Source: JBGSKY01 sp041740995 (lineage in GTDB: Bacteria > Planctomycetota > Planctomycetia > Pirellulales > Pirellulaceae). From it: 64,000 nt of DNA. Positions 1-8,139 of the stretch are shown here, piece after piece; position 1 is the first letter of the stretch, and every line of letters begins with the position of its first letter. Where the stretch lies: NCBI GenBank assembly GCA_041740995.1, contig JBGSKY010000257.1, positions 1 through 64,000 of the forward strand, written 5' to 3'. A model generated the notes under the pieces. It ran no database searches and was not told the DNA's origin. It saw only the letters and a list, made by a program, of their open reading frames with translations. Made by a program: the position numbers and the translations under genes.

Positions 1-1
1 G

Positions 2-1336
2 ATCAGCCAAGATGGTGCCTTGGCAGTCGGGATTCCTGGAGCACTTGCCGCCTACAGTCACGCCTTGAAGTCTGCAGGAAAGCTTTCGCTCGAAAGCCAT
101 CTGCTTCCGGCCGCTGACATTGCGAAGAGTGGATTCGTGATTGACAGCAACTTCGCGAGGAACCTTCAAGAGAACAAACACTTAATTGAGAAATTTTCCG
201 AGAGCTCAAAGGTGTATTTGAAACCAGACGGCTCGAGTTATGTCGAAGGCGACGTGCTACAGTTGCCCGACCTTGCGAAATCCTATCGTCAAATTGCGGA
301 GCAGGAAGATTGGTTTTATCGAGGCGAGTACGCGGAGAAAGTCGCGAGTTGGATGCAAGCCAATGGCGGCGTGATCACTGTCGACGACTTCCATCAATAC
401 AAGTCGATCGAGCGTGAACCGATTCGATCGACTTACCGTGGTTACGACATCGTTGGCTTTCCACCACCGACGTCTGGTGGAACCCACGTGTCACAGATCC
501 TCAATATTCTTGAGAACTTCGATCTCGCTGGTCTTCTTGAGCGTCAGCCGACCCAGGCCTATCACATTGTGGCAGAAGCGATGAAGTTGGCGTTCGCCGA
601 TCGAGCCAAGTGGCTCGGAGACCCGGACTTTGTTTCCGTTCCCCGCGGACTTGCGAGCAAAGAATACGCGTCCGAATTGGCAAGGCTGATTAAGACGGAT
701 GCAGTAACGGAAGTGAAGTCACACGGGTTCCCGAAGGACTGGCAAACGAACGTCTATCCCAAGCACACAACGCACATCTCTGCCGCCGACGCCGAAGGCA
801 ACTGGGTTGCCATCACCACAACGATCAACACGTCATTCGGATCGAAGGTCATTGTTCCTGGGACTGGAATCGTTCTCAACAATACGCTCGATGACTTTTC
901 GGTCCAGCCTGGCGTCCCGAACGCCTTTGGGCTCGTCGGCGGTGATGCCAACGCGGTCGCACCCGTCAAACGCGCACTCTCATCGATGAGCCCCACGATT
1001 GTGATGAAAGACGGCGAGCCAGTCTTCACTGTCGGTGTCGCTGGCGGTCCCAAGATCATCACCCAGGTCGTGATGGCCATCGTGCATCGCATCGACGGTC
1101 AACTTACGCTTGCCGAATCGTTGGGACGTCCGCGATTGCATCACCAGTGGGTACCGAACAAGATCATGATCGAAAGCAGCTTCGATCCGAGCGTTCAACG
1201 TGGCTTGGTTGAGCTTGGTCATGAACTTCAGGTGCTTGAGCGAGCGGCCGTTGCGCAAGGGATCGAACGAACCGCCGACGGAAACTTCATCGGCACCTCA
1301 GACCCTCGGGTTCCCGGAAAAGCCAGCGAGCTGTAG
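2..1336 (+). CDS. ggt: Gamma-glutamyltransferase, 3' part (5' end outside window)
   Basis: This is the C-terminal part of a gamma-glutamyltranspeptidase, an N-terminal nucleophile hydrolase that cleaves or transfers the gamma-glutamyl group of glutathione and related peptides, usually in the periplasm. The frame is open from the first bases and already reads GALAVGIPGALAAY, a conserved family segment, so the start lies upstream of the window. The motif TTHISAADAEGN marks the autoprocessing site: its first Thr would become the N-terminal nucleophile of the small subunit. The following INTSFGSKVIVPGTGIVLNN and the later SSMSPTIV segment match the family small-subunit core. The gene ends at a TAG and converges on a dipeptidase remnant 3 bp away; both would act on peptides. 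Assignment is firm; substrate preference is not visible. Confidence 0.93.
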   Translation: MSQDGALAVGIPGALAAYSHALKSAGKLSLESHLLPAADIAKSGFVIDSNFARNLQENKHLIEKFSESSKVYLKPDGSSYVEGDVLQLPDLAKSYRQIAEQEDWFYRGEYAEKVASWMQANGGVITVDDFHQYKSIEREPIRSTYRGYDIVGFPPPTSGGTHVSQILNILENFDLAGLLERQPTQAYHIVAEAMKLAFADRAKWLGDPDFVSVPRGLASKEYASELARLIKTDAVTEVKSHGFPKDWQTNVYPKHTTHISAADAEGNWVAITTTINTSFGSKVIVPGTGIVLNNTLDDFSVQPGVPNAFGLVGGDANAVAPVKRALSSMSPTIVMKDGEPVFTVGVAGGPKIITQVVMAIVHRIDGQLTLAESLGRPRLHHQWVPNKIMIESSFDPSVQRGLVELGHELQVLERAAVAQGIERTADGNFIGTSDPRVPGKASEL

Positions 1337-1339
1337 CGG

Positions 1340-1975
1340 TTACTCTGTCGCTTGCTGTTTCGGTTTCGCGACCGCTTCGGCCTCGCGAAGGACTCGCATC
1401 ACGTTGTCACCCATGATTTTGCGGATGTCGGATTCAGCATACCCGCGGTTCAAAAGTTCTTGCGTGAGGTAAGGATACATCGACACGTCTTCGAGTTGCT
1501 CGGGGACGACTGGGATACCGTCAAAGTCCGATCCGATGCCGACGCATTCGACCCCAGCCAGCTTCACAAGATGGTCGATGTGGTCGACGACATCGTGGAT
1601 AGAACCACGTGGAATTGGATGGTTCTGTTCCCAAGCCGTGGCCTTGCTGTCGACCGTTTTTTCATCGTCCCCCATGTCTTTCCAACCCTTGATGGCCAGC
1701 TCTCGGGCGTGATACCGCTCGCCAGCCCCAGGAGCAATGAAGCCAGAGTAGAAATTGACCATGATGACGCCACGGTTTTCTTTCACCAGCGGCAAGATGT
1801 CATCAGGCACGTTTCTTGGGTGATCACAAATCGCCCGCGCCGAAGAGTGCGAAAAGATCACTGGTGCCGTTGTGATTCGCAGTGCATCCCGCATGGTCTC
1901 GTCGGAAACATGCGACAAGTCAACGAGCATCCCCAGTTCGTTCATCGTCCGTCCTAAATGGAAAGAGGCTCTCAA
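1340..1975 (-). pseudogene. 5'-truncated membrane dipeptidase (peptidase M19) remnant
   Basis: The 211-residue frame is the C-terminal half of an M19 (renal-type) dipeptidase. It begins to resemble the family at MNELGMLVDLSHVSD and continues through FSHSSARAICDHPRNVPDD and VECVGIGSDFDGI. In the family two zinc-ligand His residues lie in the DLSHVS and FSHS segments, and these are kept. The N-terminal HxD zinc ligands and the bridging Glu, normally some 100-200 residues earlier, are absent. Family members run to roughly 350-400 residues. Only 90 bp separate this frame from the next gene's stop, so the missing half cannot be frameshifted nearby and must have been deleted. The first residues (MRASFHLG) are unrelated to the family and come from the junction. 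A catalytically dead fragment is the simplest reading. Confidence 0.8.
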
Positions 1976-2065
1976 TCACTTTGCAATCCTATTTGAAGGT
2001 CGAATGCCAAAGAGCCTTGACTAACAAACATCCACAACTGTGGCCCAAAAATATTTATAAGCCCA

Positions 2066-2896
2066 TTAATCCGTGTTTTTATCGTTTAGTGGAGTAAATC
2101 GGAAACTGTGCACGACCAGCTCTTGTTCCTTGCCATCGGCTGGCACAGACTCTGGCAGGTTATTGCTGAAGATCCAAAAGTTTATCATCAAATGCTCGTC
2201 GAGATCTTGCGGGATGACTGGCCCACGATATTTCCACGTCGCTTTCTTACCTTGGGCGTCGCCCGTCCGCTGTTCTACGATTGGAAACTCTGGATCTGTC
2301 TGTCCAGCGACATGCCCATGAAAACTTGACCACACAATTTGGTCCGGACGCCACACAAATCGATGAGTCGTAAAATCGCCCTTTAATTTTTCGAAGAAAT
2401 TCACACTTGGCGAACGAATATCAGGATCATGAGTCGTGAAGAACAAATTTGCGTCACCCCAACTGCCGGTCATTTCAATATCGATCTCATGAGGCGTGTC
2501 AGGCGTTCCATCACCAACAAGCTTGTCCGTTTTCTTTGCAACACTCGATGGCGATAAATATGTAAAGAGCCCCACGACCGTGTTCGTCGCAAGCGTGTCA
2601 TAGCGTGAAGCAAGCTCGAATTCGTACGTCCCATAGGTCAGCGATTCCACAAGACTGACTTCAGCGCAAACCCAACGCCCGGCTTCATTTTGAGTAATTT
2701 TTAGATGCAGATCACCTTTCTCATCAATGAAAATATTTTCGTCTGCGTCGGACCACAGATTTTTGCCCGGACCCATGGTACGATCCGAAGTCGGACGAGT
2801 CCGCCATTGATATCCGCTCCACTCAAAAGTCTTGCTAATCGCGCAGTCAACCAATCCAGAGCTCACTAAGAAAAACAAGCAAACGATTATTCTCAT
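2066..2896 (-). CDS. Secreted GH16-like glycoside hydrolase
   Basis: The 276-residue protein has an N-terminal signal peptide (hydrophobic residues 3-18) followed by a concanavalin-like jellyroll. The sequence HEIDIEMTG carries the ExDxE arrangement of family 16 endo-beta-glucanases at Glu137, Asp139 and Glu141, which serve as nucleophile, helper and acid/base in that family. Flanking segments also fit: TYGTYEFELAS before the motif, and FVWRPDQIVWSSFHGHV and HLMINFWIFSN after it. It would cleave beta-linked polysaccharide such as laminarin-, agar- or carrageenan-type chains outside the cytoplasm; the exact substrate cannot be told. It has no obvious operon partner: the M19 remnant lies 90 bp downstream and SelO upstream on the same strand. 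The ATG at 2896 opens directly into the signal peptide. Confidence 0.78.
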   Translation of the reverse strand: MRIIVCLFFLVSSGLVDCAISKTFEWSGYQWRTRPTSDRTMGPGKNLWSDADENIFIDEKGDLHLKITQNEAGRWVCAEVSLVESLTYGTYEFELASRYDTLATNTVVGLFTYLSPSSVAKKTDKLVGDGTPDTPHEIDIEMTGSWGDANLFFTTHDPDIRSPSVNFFEKLKGDFTTHRFVWRPDQIVWSSFHGHVAGQTDPEFPIVEQRTGDAQGKKATWKYRGPVIPQDLDEHLMINFWIFSNNLPESVPADGKEQELVVHSFRFTPLNDKNTD

Positions 2897-3041
2897 ATTT
2901 TGTTCCCGCTGTCAAAACTGTTTGGAACGTGGTTAGTCTAAAAGTGAAGGAAAACCGTGCATAGTTATCTCAATGCAAGGCGTTCGTACCCTTTGCATTG
3001 AGGCTAAATTGAAGAGACGCATTGCGAAACCTGGCTTTTCA

Positions 3042-4505
3042 TCATGTACCACAGAAGGTGCGGTAACAGCCGCCGGGCGGCGGCGGAGCTTGATACGCTG
3101 ACACGTCACTGCTTCGATCAAATGGTTTTTCGACAACCGACAGAAGTTCGTGTAGAACTGAAAAATCGTCATCGTTGGTAGCAGCATCGAGCGCCTTTTC
3201 GACCTGATGATTTCTTGCAATCACGCATGGGTTGATTGAACGCATGAAAGCTTGAGCACTCGCAAGATTCGCTCCTTCGATGGCTAGTCTCCCTGCCCAC
3301 AGCTTGTTCCATTTTAGAAATTCTTCATCCTGGTAGGGTGGCTTATCAAGCTCGATACAACAGGACAAATCATCAAATGTATTGGTGAAATCTGCCTGCG
3401 CTGCCTGCATCCAAGCCAAAAGCGATTGAATCAATTCCTGGTCTGATTCATCAGTAGTCGAGAGCCCAAGTTTTTTCCTCATTCCAGACAACCAGTATCG
3501 CTCGAAAGTCGGAGTGAACTCATTAAGAACTTCAGTTGCAATTGCGATCGCAACTTGCTCATTGGGATCCAGTAACGGCAAAAGTGTCTCCGCGAATCGG
3601 GCCATATTCCACAACGTAATATTCGGTTGGTTTTGATACGCATATCGCCCATCGCGATCAATGGAACTGAACACCGTGCTCGGGTGATAAACATCCATAA
3701 AAGCACATGGCCCGTAGTCGATTGTTTCACTCGCGATCGAAACATTGTCCGTATTCAATACTCCATGAACAAAGCCGACCAGTTGCCATTGGGCCACCAA
3801 AGCGGCTTGCGCATCAAGAACTGCCTTTAGGAGGCCGACGTATTTTTCGGAAGCGTCAGTCAGATGCGGATAGTGTCGATCGATGGCATAGTCGGCCAAA
3901 ACGCGAAGTGATTCGAACTCGTTTCGTGCGGAGAGATACTGAAAAGTTCCAACGCGAATATGACTGGCCGCAACCCGCGTCAGAATTGCGCCCGGCAGCC
4001 TTGACTCGCGGTAAACGGACTCGCCTGTCGCGACAACCGCTAGGCTACGCGTGGTTGGAATACCGAGCGCGAACATGGCTTCGCTGATGATGTATTCGCG
4101 AAGCATTGGTCCAAGAGCCGCCTTCCCATCTCCCATTCGCGAAAACGGTGTCCGACCACCACCCTTGAGTTGCACGTCCAGTAAATTGCCTGCTTGCATG
4201 CGTTGTTCGCCCAGTAAAATCGCTCGGCCATCGCCAAGCATGGCAAATCCTCCGTACTGGTGCCCAGCGTACGCTTGGGCGATTGGAAGTGCTCCGCTCG
4301 GCAAAGTTTGCCCCGCAAAAACAGCTGAGATTTCATCGTCGGAAGCCTTAGAGAAATCAAGTCCCATTGCTGTAGCAAGCGAATTGTTTCGAATCACGAC
4401 TTTCGGAGACGGCACTTTCTCAGGCGTCACACTTTGAAACAAAATCGCAGGAAGTTTCGCATAAGAATTTTCAAGTTTCCACCCAGTTATGCTCATCGAA
4501 TTCAA
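3042..4505 (-). CDS. selO: SelO (YdiU) family protein adenylyltransferase
   Basis: The 487-residue protein is a SelO/YdiU-family pseudokinase. These proteins transfer AMP from ATP to protein Ser, Thr or Tyr residues and are linked to redox stress. Diagnostic segments are AYAGHQYGGFAMLGDGRAIL, LKGGGRTPFSRMGDGKAALG with the nucleotide-binding Lys and Arg region, LREYIISEAMFALGIPTTRS, and GFVHGVLNTDNVSI, the catalytic-loop region with the metal-binding Asn. The protein ends in YRTFCGT. In some relatives the C-terminal Cys region carries selenocysteine; here it is an ordinary cysteine codon. Length is typical. It stands alone, with a 145 bp gap to the next gene on the same strand. The start ATG at 4505 gives a normal N-terminus. 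Confidence 0.93.
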   Translation of the reverse strand: MNSMSITGWKLENSYAKLPAILFQSVTPEKVPSPKVVIRNNSLATAMGLDFSKASDDEISAVFAGQTLPSGALPIAQAYAGHQYGGFAMLGDGRAILLGEQRMQAGNLLDVQLKGGGRTPFSRMGDGKAALGPMLREYIISEAMFALGIPTTRSLAVVATGESVYRESRLPGAILTRVAASHIRVGTFQYLSARNEFESLRVLADYAIDRHYPHLTDASEKYVGLLKAVLDAQAALVAQWQLVGFVHGVLNTDNVSIASETIDYGPCAFMDVYHPSTVFSSIDRDGRYAYQNQPNITLWNMARFAETLLPLLDPNEQVAIAIATEVLNEFTPTFERYWLSGMRKKLGLSTTDESDQELIQSLLAWMQAAQADFTNTFDDLSCCIELDKPPYQDEEFLKWNKLWAGRLAIEGANLASAQAFMRSINPCVIARNHQVEKALDAATNDDDFSVLHELLSVVEKPFDRSSDVSAYQAPPPPGGCYRTFCGT

Positions 4506-4754
4506 TCTACCGAAATCTTATGAAATCTTTGCCAAGATGCGTTAGCAACGGACGCAAACGCATTGTCTAGAATAACAAACGCTTAGCTGATTGAATGTAT
4601 ATGGTCTGGCGGTTGCTTGCTACCGTTTCCAAGTTTACACCGCGAGCGAGTGATTTTGCTTTAAGTTGGTATGCTATGGTTTGCATGTTTGGTTGACATT
4701 ATTTTCTGAAGGATTTGTACGTTTCTCATAAAGCGCCGCCGAAACACCCTGAGC

Positions 4755-6134
4755 ATGGATTCAGACGCACAAGAACTGACGACGAAGAAAGCAGACACGG
4801 AACGTGAATCTGACTGGATCGGCGATGCGCCGCCGGCGCAGCCCGACGCGAAGGCGAGAACTACGTCCGTTCGCCCGCCCAACTCACGAATGATTCCACC
4901 GGCCAACGAAAGAGGCGAATGGGCAGAAATCTCACTTTCGGCTGCGAAAAAACGTGCCCGGGACGGTACGATCTCTAAAACAGCCGTCGCGGATCAAGGG
5001 ACGTTGGTCGAACGCAGCGTCCCAACACATGGACTTGGCACCTATGAAGACTCTTCGAACAATGTGCTACCCCCGCAAAGCGAATTGCCGCCTCCATGCA
5101 AGTCTTGCGGAGCGCCGCGAACCAACAATTCGAAGTACTGCGTTGCTTGCGGATCGCCGTTCGAAGACTACATCGCGACCACTTCGTTGGCAGAGTCAAT
5201 TGCTAAACCAGAGCAAGTTCAAGGTACCGCGTTTCACTGCCAAAGCTGCGGCAGCGACATCGTCATCTCCACAAGTCAGCTCGTCTATCGTTGCCCGTTT
5301 TGCGATTCAAATTACGTCGCAGAGATACAAAGCGCGGCCACCGATCGGCGCAAGCCTGAATTCGTTATCGGATTTGCCGTAACGCGCGAACAGGCCCTTG
5401 AACGATTCCATGAATGGATCCAAGTCCGCGGGCTGTTTCGTCCGGGCGACTTGTCGATGAAAGCGATGTCGGACAAACAAATGGGCGTCTACATTCCCTT
5501 TTGGCATTATGCTTATCAAGCCCAGAGCCAGTGGCGTTCGCGGATCGGCCAGTATTGGTTTCGAACCGAAACGTACACCGTTCGAAATTCGGAAGGCAAA
5601 ACGGAAACGCGAACTCGTGTCGTACAAGAAACGGAATGGAGTTCGTTGCAAGGCTTTCATCGACGATACTATTTTGGATTTCTCGTTTCCGCCTCTAAAG
5701 GTCTAAGCCACAACGAAGCTCTGACGATCCAGCCATTCGACTTGCGTGAACTAACACGGTTCCAACGATTTTTTCTGGCCGGCTGGATGTCGGAAGAGTA
5801 CTCCATCGATTACCCGCAGGCCAAAGCAATCGCAGAAGAAGAATTCGGCCGTCGTGAAGTCAACAACATCCGATCGATGATGCCCGGCGACACGCATGCC
5901 GATTTGCAAGTCCAAACGCAATTCACGCTTAACGAAACCGATTTGATTCTGTTGCCAGTGCACGTGCTGAGCTATCGATATCGCGATCGGGTTTACCGTT
6001 TTTTGGTCAACGGCCAAACGGGTAAATTTGCAGGAGAGAAGCCGTTATCTTCGTTGAGAATCGGTGTGGCGATTGCAATTGCGGTCGCATTAATCATCGT
6101 CGTCGTGGTTCTGTTTTTGGTGTTTGGCTCGTGA
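4755..6134 (+). CDS. Double zinc-ribbon protein with C-terminal membrane anchor (copy 1)
   Basis: This 459-residue protein has no recognised function. Residues 1-110 are polar and probably disordered. Two zinc ribbons follow: C115/C118 with C129/C132, and C162/C165 with C180/C183 (CQSCGS...CPFC). A conserved body of about 230 residues comes next, containing RGLFRPGDLS, YIPFWHYAY and LLPVHVLSYRY, then RFLVNGQTGK and one C-terminal transmembrane helix (about 437-457). It shares the whole plan, and patterns such as RPGD, V/IPFW and LINGQTGK, with the protein at 6827-7876, so the two are paralogues. The tail anchor suggests the ribbons face the cytoplasm. It is separated from the Uma2 gene by a palindromic repeat. 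The second ribbon resembles TFIIB- or primase-type ribbons, but no enzyme motif is visible. Confidence 0.8.
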   Translation: MDSDAQELTTKKADTERESDWIGDAPPAQPDAKARTTSVRPPNSRMIPPANERGEWAEISLSAAKKRARDGTISKTAVADQGTLVERSVPTHGLGTYEDSSNNVLPPQSELPPPCKSCGAPRTNNSKYCVACGSPFEDYIATTSLAESIAKPEQVQGTAFHCQSCGSDIVISTSQLVYRCPFCDSNYVAEIQSAATDRRKPEFVIGFAVTREQALERFHEWIQVRGLFRPGDLSMKAMSDKQMGVYIPFWHYAYQAQSQWRSRIGQYWFRTETYTVRNSEGKTETRTRVVQETEWSSLQGFHRRYYFGFLVSASKGLSHNEALTIQPFDLRELTRFQRFFLAGWMSEEYSIDYPQAKAIAEEEFGRREVNNIRSMMPGDTHADLQVQTQFTLNETDLILLPVHVLSYRYRDRVYRFLVNGQTGKFAGEKPLSSLRIGVAIAIAVALIIVVVVLFLVFGS

Positions 6135-6147
6135 CGCCAAATAAGAA

Positions 6148-6210
6148 CCTATCCGAAAAGGGGTCTGCCCCTTTGAGGAACGGAGAGGGCCAGACTCCTT
6201 TTCGGATAGG
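6148..6210. repeat. Palindromic REP-like repeat, copy A
   Basis: A 63-bp element with 20-bp inverted arms: left CCTATCCGAAAAGGGGTCTG at 6148-6167, and right arm at 6191-6210 complementary except for one base. The 23-bp centre (6168-6190) holds a second short palindromic pattern. The same element lies at 18697-18760 in the opposite orientation. Short hairpin repeats built on GGGTCTGACCC-type cores are often spread by RAYT (IS200-like Y1) transposases, but no such gene is in the window. It sits between the stop of the first zinc-ribbon gene and the Uma2 gene, and could also act as a transcript-end hairpin. Confidence 0.85.
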
Positions 6211-6287
6211 CAATAAAGATGCTGACTTGAGATTTGGCTGAGATCCCATGTAGAATACAACTTGAAAAACTAAGCGAGTTGAAAGTC

Positions 6288-6830
6288 ATGAGTGCGATAC
6301 CGCGTTATATTCCGAACCACACGCTAGAAGACTATCAGCATTGGCAAGGTGCTTGGGAGATGATCGATGGCGTAGCAATTGCCATCAGTCCCGGCCCGTT
6401 TGGACCGCACGAACGAACGGTTTCGCGACTCTCTCGCATGGTCGGCAATCAAATTGATGCCGACCACTGCGATTGCGAAGTCTACACCGGGTTGGACTGG
6501 ATCATCAGCAACAACACGGTCATTCGGCCTGACTTGTTGGTCGTTTGCGGACCTCAGCCACAACGACATCTCGAACGTTCGCCAACTCTGATGGTCGAGA
6601 TTCTGTCCGATGCAACGCGAGCACGCGACCTAGAACTAAAACGCGATCTGGCAATTGAGAATGACGTAATGAATTATTTGGCGATTGATCCGGTTGCAAA
6701 AACGATTCTCTGTTTCAACGATCAAGGTGAGCAAGCGATAGACACTTCGGCGCAACATAAAATCCGACTGGAAACCGATTGCGAAATCAGCGTGCTCGGT
6801 TGCAAGCTGTTTGATGTTTCAAACTCATGA
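6288..6830 (+). CDS. Uma2 family (DUF820) PD-(D/E)XK endonuclease-like protein
   Basis: The protein of about 180 residues belongs to the Uma2/DUF820 group of restriction-endonuclease-fold proteins. Key pieces are HTLEDYQHW, WEMIDGVAIAISPGP (the family's DG segment), IRPDLLVV with the catalytic Asp, LMVEILSD with the catalytic Glu, and a downstream Lys in ELKRDLAIE. The function of this family is poorly known; nuclease activity is inferred from the fold. An earlier TTG at 6234 is in frame, but the ATG at 6288 gives the usual MSAIPRYIPNHTLEDY start and is preferred. Its stop overlaps the start of the second zinc-ribbon gene in an ATGA arrangement, so the two are probably translationally coupled. 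Confidence 0.82.
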   Translation: MSAIPRYIPNHTLEDYQHWQGAWEMIDGVAIAISPGPFGPHERTVSRLSRMVGNQIDADHCDCEVYTGLDWIISNNTVIRPDLLVVCGPQPQRHLERSPTLMVEILSDATRARDLELKRDLAIENDVMNYLAIDPVAKTILCFNDQGEQAIDTSAQHKIRLETDCEISVLGCKLFDVSNS

Positions 6831-7876
6831 TGAACCAGTCGGACTTTACGATGGATGTGACGACCAAAGCGGGAATGCGATGCGACGTTTGCCGTTGCTT
6901 TCTTGAACCCGAAGATCTCTTCTGTGCGAACTGTGGAACAGAAAATCGGCAGGCGACCGCGTTGGTCAGCGCCAGCGAACAGCCCGGAAGTAATGTTGGC
7001 CAGCACGTCGCTGTAACAAGCATCGCGTCGGTATTCTCATTCCAGTGCGATGGTTGCGGAGCGTCGATGAGCTATGACGCGTCGGCCAAGGCGTTGCGAT
7101 GCCCTTTTTGTGGATCGACGCATTTGACCGAGCAACGCGGGGCTAGAACTCTGAAGCCTGAGTCAGTTTTGCAACTCCAAATCGATCGCGCCGATATAGA
7201 ACGCAGACTCCGAGAGTGGCTTGCCAAAGGCTTCTGGCGACCAGGCGACACCGCAACCGCTTCGGTCATTGGATCAGCCACGCTGGTCTACGTTCCTTTC
7301 TGGTCATTCTCAGCGACGACACGAACCAATTGGACCGGCGACCAATCGCCGCCGCCGGTTCGATCGCGGGCCGACTGGTATGCGATAAACGGCGAGCATC
7401 GCGGTTCACACGAAGGCATCCTCGTCGCGGCCAGCAGCGTGCTCGCTACCGCCGAGATTGAAACGGTTTTGCCCTTCGATTGGCGGTCGGCTCAATCGCC
7501 AAATTCAGTCGATTTAACAAACGAAGTCGTCGAAGATTTCCGACTGACACGCAGCGATGCCCGCATGCTGGCCCGAAACAAAATCCAGGAAGCAGAGGCT
7601 CGACAATGCCAGCAGTATTTTCATGGGCGATCGAGAAATCTACGTCTGAATGTCGAGATCGCTGACATGGTTGGCCGAACGCTGCTGGCTCCCATTTGGA
7701 TCATGGTTTACCACTATAGCGGCAAGCAGTATCGCGTCTTGATCAACGGCCAAACTGGTAAGATGGATGGCTCGACTCCGGTTTCTGTGGCAAAAATTTC
7801 AATCGCGGTGCTGATCGTTGTTGCGATAATTATTCTCATAATTATCGTATTTGCCAGTAATGCGCTCTCGCACTGA
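6827..7876 (+). CDS. Double zinc-ribbon protein with C-terminal membrane anchor (copy 2)
   Basis: The 349-residue paralogue of the protein at 4755-6134 lacks its long polar N-terminus. Zinc ribbons are at C19/C22 with C33/C36 and C74/C77 with C92/C95 (RCPFCGS). The shared body follows: GFWRPGDTAT, YVPFWSFSA, LLAPIWIMVYHYSGKQYRVL, INGQTGKMDG. A single C-terminal transmembrane helix covers about 325-345. The start ATG overlaps the stop of the Uma2 gene by 4 bp. A second ATG follows immediately and could be the true start. No catalytic motif is visible. Function is unknown; a tail-anchored cytoplasmic zinc protein is the description the sequence supports. Confidence 0.8.
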   Translation: MMNQSDFTMDVTTKAGMRCDVCRCFLEPEDLFCANCGTENRQATALVSASEQPGSNVGQHVAVTSIASVFSFQCDGCGASMSYDASAKALRCPFCGSTHLTEQRGARTLKPESVLQLQIDRADIERRLREWLAKGFWRPGDTATASVIGSATLVYVPFWSFSATTRTNWTGDQSPPPVRSRADWYAINGEHRGSHEGILVAASSVLATAEIETVLPFDWRSAQSPNSVDLTNEVVEDFRLTRSDARMLARNKIQEAEARQCQQYFHGRSRNLRLNVEIADMVGRTLLAPIWIMVYHYSGKQYRVLINGQTGKMDGSTPVSVAKISIAVLIVVAIIILIIIVFASNALSH

Positions 7877-8139
7877 ACCGACGCTCGCTCGCTGCAATCG
7901 CTTTGAAAATGAGCAACCCGGGCCCTGGCGTGGAGCATTAACGTATGGTTTGATTGACTTTTTGTTTCGGCGGTGGTCTGGTTCAATTGACTCACTTACG
8001 CCAAAATCTGGTTTTTACGAATGTTCAAAAAGGGCGCCGGCCCCCTTGGGATCAACGAATAGCGACAGCCTGCTTTTCGTCGACTCATTTTTCAGAATTT
8101 AAAACCACGATTTCATTTCCCTCGTTTTTCTAAATACTC

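Noticed and set aside
8029..8046. GC-rich near-palindrome AAGGGCGCCGGCCCCCTT before xylA
   Set aside because: One internal mismatch and no T run; may be a weak terminator of the zinc-ribbon gene, but too weak to call.
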